From Bacillota bacterium (GTDB lineage: Bacteria > Bacillota > Sulfobacillia > JAJZIM01): a stretch of DNA of 43,840 nucleotides. The translations under genes and the position numbers were made by a program. Within the stretch, counting starts at the first letter, position 1; the number at the start of each line of letters is the position of its first letter. A model generated the notes under the pieces. That model did no database searches. It saw nothing but the letters and a program-made list of their open reading frames with translations, and was not told the DNA's origin. This document shows positions 40,820 through 43,840 of this stretch, one piece after another. The stretch covers positions 1 through 43,840 of the forward strand of contig JAJZIM010000020.1 in assembly GCA_021810565.1 (NCBI GenBank). Direction: 5' to 3'.

Positions 40820-42205
40820 TTGATCCAGCGGGAATTCTTCCTGGGCCAACTGCTGCACCAGTTGTTCAACTGGGAGATGCAAGGCGATCGGCAACCGGAA
40901 ACCTCCCGACTGCTGATGGTTGCGGAAGGGTTGGGGCGGTGGGCTTATCAGGAGATGGCCAACAGCGGCCAGGCGGCGGCATGTCCGGACATGGCAGCTT
41001 ACGGCGCGCTGCTGGCGGACTTGAAGAATGCCCTGGGCGGAAGCTGCGCGGTGCTGAAGGGAGGCGATAATTGGGCAGTCCTGGCGCTGAAGCGTTGCCC
41101 CTTTCAAGAGGTCATTCGCCAGTCACCATGTATGTGCATGGTAACGGCAGGAGTCTTCGGTGTTTTGACTCGCTGCCGCTTCGGATACGGGCGCGTGGTG
41201 TTGGAGCGCACCATTGCCACGGGGGCTCCGTGGTGCCGCATAGCCGTCTACGCCACTCCGGGCGTGGTCGAGGTGGGGGACGCGGTCAGCCTGGAATTTC
41301 CGGCGTCGGCAGCGGCAAGACTGCACGAGCCCGCCGAAGTGGTTGGCCGGGGTCGGCCAAGTTGGCTGTCGGGGGGGGGCAGGCAGTTTGCGCTACGCTG
41401 CCTGACCGAGTTGCAAGGGATCCGGGAACGCCTGGAAGACAACTTGGTGCGAGGCCTCATCAACGATTCCTTCACGCTGGAGGACAGTGAGTTTTTGGGC
41501 CAGCAACTGGTTAACTTAGGACGGTGCCTTGCGGAGACATACCGCGTGCTGCTGGTGACCCGGAAGCCAGAGGGGTCTTTGGAGGTACCCGGGCGGCGGA
41601 GTTGGCGCAAGGTCTTGCGGCGGCGAATGCGGCAAAGTGCTCCGGACAGTTTAGCGGGCCGGGATGACCAGGATGGAATGGTGGTGCTGGTTCCGGGGAA
41701 GGAGTATGAGGTGGCGGAACTGGTGCGGCTTTGTCAGGAGGACCTGCAGCGCTGCGGCCACGAGGGGCTGACCATGTCGGTGGGCGGTCCCAGCCAGAGT
41801 TTGCCAAACATCCGTCGCTCCTATCTGCAGGCTGCGATAGCCATGCGTGTTTTGGAACGCCTGGGGCCGGCACATAAGGATATTTTTTTCGAGCATCTTG
41901 GAATATACAGCTTATTCTACTACCTGGAGGAGCTACCCTTGGCTCGGGAAGCAGCTATGCAAATGCTGCGACCGCTGATAGAATACGATGATCGGCGGCA
42001 CACCTACCTATTGAGTACCTTGGAGACTTATTTCGCTTGCGAATGTAAGTTTAAGAAAACTGCAGATGCGCTATTTATCCATCCGACGACACTGAAGTAT
42101 CGATTACAACGGGCACAGCAGCTGGGAGGTTTCAATCTGGCAAATATGGAAGACCGACTGTCGGTGCTTATGAGCCTACGCTTTATCAAGCTAAATGTGC
42201 GTTAG
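40820..42205 (+). CDS. PucR/CdaR-type transcriptional regulator
   Basis: A 461-residue protein with a C-terminal PucR helix-turn-helix: LSTLETYFACECKFKKTADA then LFIHPTTLKYRLQRAQQLGG near 405-440. The upstream region shows a GGDEF-like/PucR middle domain (MVVLVPGKEYEVAELVRLCQ). The N-terminal ~250 residues are a sensor region I cannot name. Such proteins activate adjacent catabolic genes when their ligand is present, so it is the likely regulator of the island. TTG start at 40820. No known effector. The last gene inside the bracketing inverted repeat. Confidence 0.82.
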   Translation: MIQREFFLGQLLHQLFNWEMQGDRQPETSRLLMVAEGLGRWAYQEMANSGQAAACPDMAAYGALLADLKNALGGSCAVLKGGDNWAVLALKRCPFQEVIRQSPCMCMVTAGVFGVLTRCRFGYGRVVLERTIATGAPWCRIAVYATPGVVEVGDAVSLEFPASAAARLHEPAEVVGRGRPSWLSGGGRQFALRCLTELQGIRERLEDNLVRGLINDSFTLEDSEFLGQQLVNLGRCLAETYRVLLVTRKPEGSLEVPGRRSWRKVLRRRMRQSAPDSLAGRDDQDGMVVLVPGKEYEVAELVRLCQEDLQRCGHEGLTMSVGGPSQSLPNIRRSYLQAAIAMRVLERLGPAHKDIFFEHLGIYSLFYYLEELPLAREAAMQMLRPLIEYDDRRHTYLLSTLETYFACECKFKKTADALFIHPTTLKYRLQRAQQLGGFNLANMEDRLSVLMSLRFIKLNVR

Positions 42206-42236
42206 TGCTGCAAAACGCCCAGAGTCCGCAAGATAT

Positions 42237-42247
42237 TGTCTCAATAT
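42237..42247 (-). repeat. Right copy of the 11-bp inverted repeat
   Basis: TGTCTCAATAT, the exact complement of 31394-31404, 31 bases after the regulator stop. See the left copy. Confidence 0.45.
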
Positions 42248-42297
42248 GCCCGCTATACCGCTGATATATTAGTTCCAACCGGGGAAAATGCCTATCC

Positions 42298-43030
42298 TTG
42301 TATTTGAATGGCGTGAGTGCTCCCATGGGCATCAAGATGCGATTGGTACTCTATGCCACAAGTGGTCGCGACCAGAGCACGGTAGCGGAATTCGTAAAGG
42401 ATCTGCAGGAGCACGGTGGTGACTCTGCGGCGGTAAGCGCAGTTACTATGGATATGCCTCCCGCGTTTGTTTTCGGTGTGGAGGCACATCTGCCCCAAAC
42501 TGTCATCAGCTTTGACCGTTTACATGTTACCAAGTCAGTAAATGATGCGGTAGATCAGGTGCGCCTAGAGGAACAGAAGGCAGAGCGTGACCTCAAGAGA
42601 ACCAGATATCTTTGGCTGAAGAACTGGGATCATCTTTCAGAAGGGCAGCAAGACCGGTTGGAATTGCTACTGCACAAGCCATTGAAAACTTCCAGAGCCC
42701 ACCTTGTTAATGGGTCGTTGCAGGGTTTGTGGGATCAGCCGGAAGAAATAACCGAACCTTATTCGCGGCGGTAGTATGTTGGGGCCACACATTCGCGGCT
42801 AAAGCCAATGATCGACCCGGCGCGGACAATTGGTCGGTATTGGGATGGTATTCTTCAAGCCGTCACCTCCCGCCTCGCTATCGGCCCGCTCGAAGGCATT
42901 AACAGCATAAGTCAGGCGAATAAAGCAAATACACGCAGCAACCGGAATAAAAGCAACTTGATTGCCACGACATACCAATTAGGCGGGGGGGCTTGATCTA
43001 CCCGATCTCCAAACAATCTAGCGAAGAACC
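42298..43030 (+). pseudogene. ISL3-family transposase remnant
   Basis: A 5'-truncated DDE transposase of the ISL3 family. Readable landmarks are AVTMDMPPAF..GVEAHLPQTV, ISFDRLHVTKSVNDAVDQVR, KNWDHLSEGQQDRL and, after an in-frame TAG at 42772-42774, THSRLKPMIDPARTIGRYWD and LEGINSISQANKA. Both halves are in the same frame; the TAG replaces a Trp codon and the next Trp is a Gly. The zinc-finger N-terminus is gone. GCGAAGAACC at 43021-43030 looks like the right terminal repeat. Not functional. Confidence 0.82.
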
Positions 43031-43033
43031 TGA

Positions 43034-43177
43034 TGTTTTCATGTATACCTGTCCCTGTTCACCTTCGCCTACCTCCCCTTTCCCAAGCTGTTCCACCTGT
43101 ACGCGGCGCCGCTGATCACCGGAGCCACGGCCCGGCGCCGCTACATCCACACCGGAGAGGAGGCAGTGACCCGATGA
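43034..43177 (+). pseudogene. C-terminal stub of a membrane cytochrome subunit (HdrE/DsrM/NarI-like)
   Basis: The last ~45 codons of a gene: LSLFTFAYLPFPKLFHLYAA, then PLITGATARRRYIHTGEEAV and the stop, which overlaps the following ATG by 4 bases. A hydrophobic helix followed by a basic cytosolic tail fits the heme b membrane partner of HdrD/DsrK. Its N-terminal part is missing because the ISL3 element sits directly upstream and a stop is met at 43031-43033. So the membrane subunit is broken here. Confidence 0.65.
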
Positions 43178-43840
43178 AACCCCTGCGGAAAGAGGAGAGC
43201 GAGCCGCCGGTGCGCCTGTGGGAGGGGCTCACCCGGACGCAGCTGGCGTCCCTGGACGCCTGCACCCGTTGCGGCCAGTGCATCAAGTGGTGCCCGGTGC
43301 AGGATGTCCTGGGGGCGCCCGAGGTCTCACCGCCGGAGAAGATGAGTCTGTTCAAGGAGCTGTTGGCCGCCCAGCGGGGTGCCCGGGCGGTGCTCCTCGG
43401 GCGGCGGCCGGTGGACACGGCCAAGGTGGCGCGTCTGACCGACGCCCTGTACAAGTGCACCACCTGCGGCGTGTGCGGCGAGTACTGCGAGGTGGGGATC
43501 AGTTGCATGCGCCTTTGGCCCGCCCTGCGGCGCAAGATGGTGGAGTTGGGGGCGGGGCCGGTGGGACCCCAGCGGGACAACCTGCGCATCGTGTGGGAGA
43601 AGAAGAACCCCTACGACCAGCCCCACGCCGAGCGGCTGGCCTTCCTGCCGGAGAACGTCCGGGTGGCCGAGAAGGCCGAGACCGGCTTCTTCGTGGGCTG
43701 CTCCGGAGCCTATCCGGCCAAGCCCATGGTGGCCGGGGCGGTGACGGTGCTGCAGGCGGCGGGGGTCGAGTTCACCATCCTGGACGACGAGTGGTGCTGC
43801 GGCTTCCCGCTGTGGGTGATCGGCGAGCACCAGAGGGTGG
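43174..43840 (+). CDS. HdrD/DsrK-like Fe-S oxidoreductase, partial
   Basis: The first 222 residues of a protein running off the window. Two ferredoxin motifs, CTRCGQCIKWCP near residue 30 and CTTCGVCGEYCEVGISC near 95, then the start of a CCG domain, FFVGCSGAYPAKPMV near 172 and DDEWCCGFPL near 207. This is the layout of DsrK, HdrD and GlcF-like subunits that hand quinol electrons to a thiol/disulfide. ATG at 43174 overlaps the membrane-subunit stub. If that stub is truly broken, this protein may be without its membrane anchor or be transcribed from IS sequence. Confidence 0.85.
   Translation, partial: MKPLRKEESEPPVRLWEGLTRTQLASLDACTRCGQCIKWCPVQDVLGAPEVSPPEKMSLFKELLAAQRGARAVLLGRRPVDTAKVARLTDALYKCTTCGVCGEYCEVGISCMRLWPALRRKMVELGAGPVGPQRDNLRIVWEKKNPYDQPHAERLAFLPENVRVAEKAETGFFVGCSGAYPAKPMVAGAVTVLQAAGVEFTILDDEWCCGFPLWVIGEHQRV

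Noticed and set aside
1-43840. CRISPR arrays, rRNA and tRNA genes
   Set aside because: I saw no regularly spaced direct repeats and no cloverleaf or rRNA sequence on either strand.

Overview
The window is very GC-rich (roughly two thirds G+C by eye) and looks like the chromosome of an endospore-forming, largely anaerobic Bacillota of the high-GC kind. The signs are an alpha/beta small acid-soluble spore protein, spmA/spmB, a cdaA-cdaR-glmM-glmS block with a glmS ribozyme, an SLH-domain surface protein, strong GGAGG ribosome sites with many TTG and GTG starts, and an NADH-linked heterodisulfide-reductase operon controlled by Rex. I do not assign a species.

Layout. (1) 0-2.6 kb: a dispersed repeat, a stand-alone LigD 3'-phosphoesterase gene and an M20 dipeptidase. 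(2) 2.6-11.1 kb: one tightly overlapping operon hdrC-hdrB-hdrA-flxD-flxC-flxB-flxA-prenyl synthase-rex. It has a sigma-A-like promoter and a GTGA-N6-TCAC dyad in the leader that fits a Rex operator. The predicted complex couples NADH oxidation to reduction of a disulfide and a ferredoxin. (3) 11.2-13.5 kb: two tandem MNT/HEPN toxin-antitoxin modules, the first with a helix-turn-helix fused to the nucleotidyltransferase. (4) 13.8-17.6 kb: a kelch protein and an SLH/Ig-like/glycoside-hydrolase-like surface protein. (5) 17.6-21.0 kb: spmAB on the minus strand, a second copy of the dispersed repeat, and a TnpB gene with its own promoter and a structured 3' flank that may be its omega RNA. (6) 21.0-29.9 kb: panD, a VanW protein, the c-di-AMP/cell-wall block cdaA-cdaR-glmM-ribozyme-glmS, a BNR-repeat lipoprotein with a probable frameshift, and a decayed second copy of the glmS 3' end. 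(7) 29.9-31.0 kb: a divergent pair of a 37-residue Cys-rich peptide and a MerR regulator with two 19-bp-spacer promoters, then a SASP gene.

(8) 31.4-42.2 kb is the most interesting part. This island has visibly different base composition, lower G+C in several genes, and carries the nickel-pincer nucleotide (NPN) cofactor genes larE, larB and larC. It also has a stand-alone paralogue of the LarC C-terminal domain, a metallo-beta-lactamase-fold enzyme, a 2x[4Fe-4S] ferredoxin, a cupin, a DUF2267-like protein, two PPOX-fold flavin-type proteins, a PucR-type regulator and a 594-residue protein I cannot place in any family. There is no larA in the window. The working hypothesis is a cofactor-plus-enzyme system in which the 594-residue protein is a client or partner of an NPN-type cofactor. 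An 11-bp perfect inverted repeat (31394-31404 and 42237-42247) brackets the block.

(9) 42.3-43.8 kb: a 5'-truncated ISL3-family transposase remnant has interrupted a membrane cytochrome subunit gene (HdrE/DsrM/NarI-like). Its last ~45 codons survive and overlap an HdrD/DsrK-like iron-sulfur protein that runs off the window.
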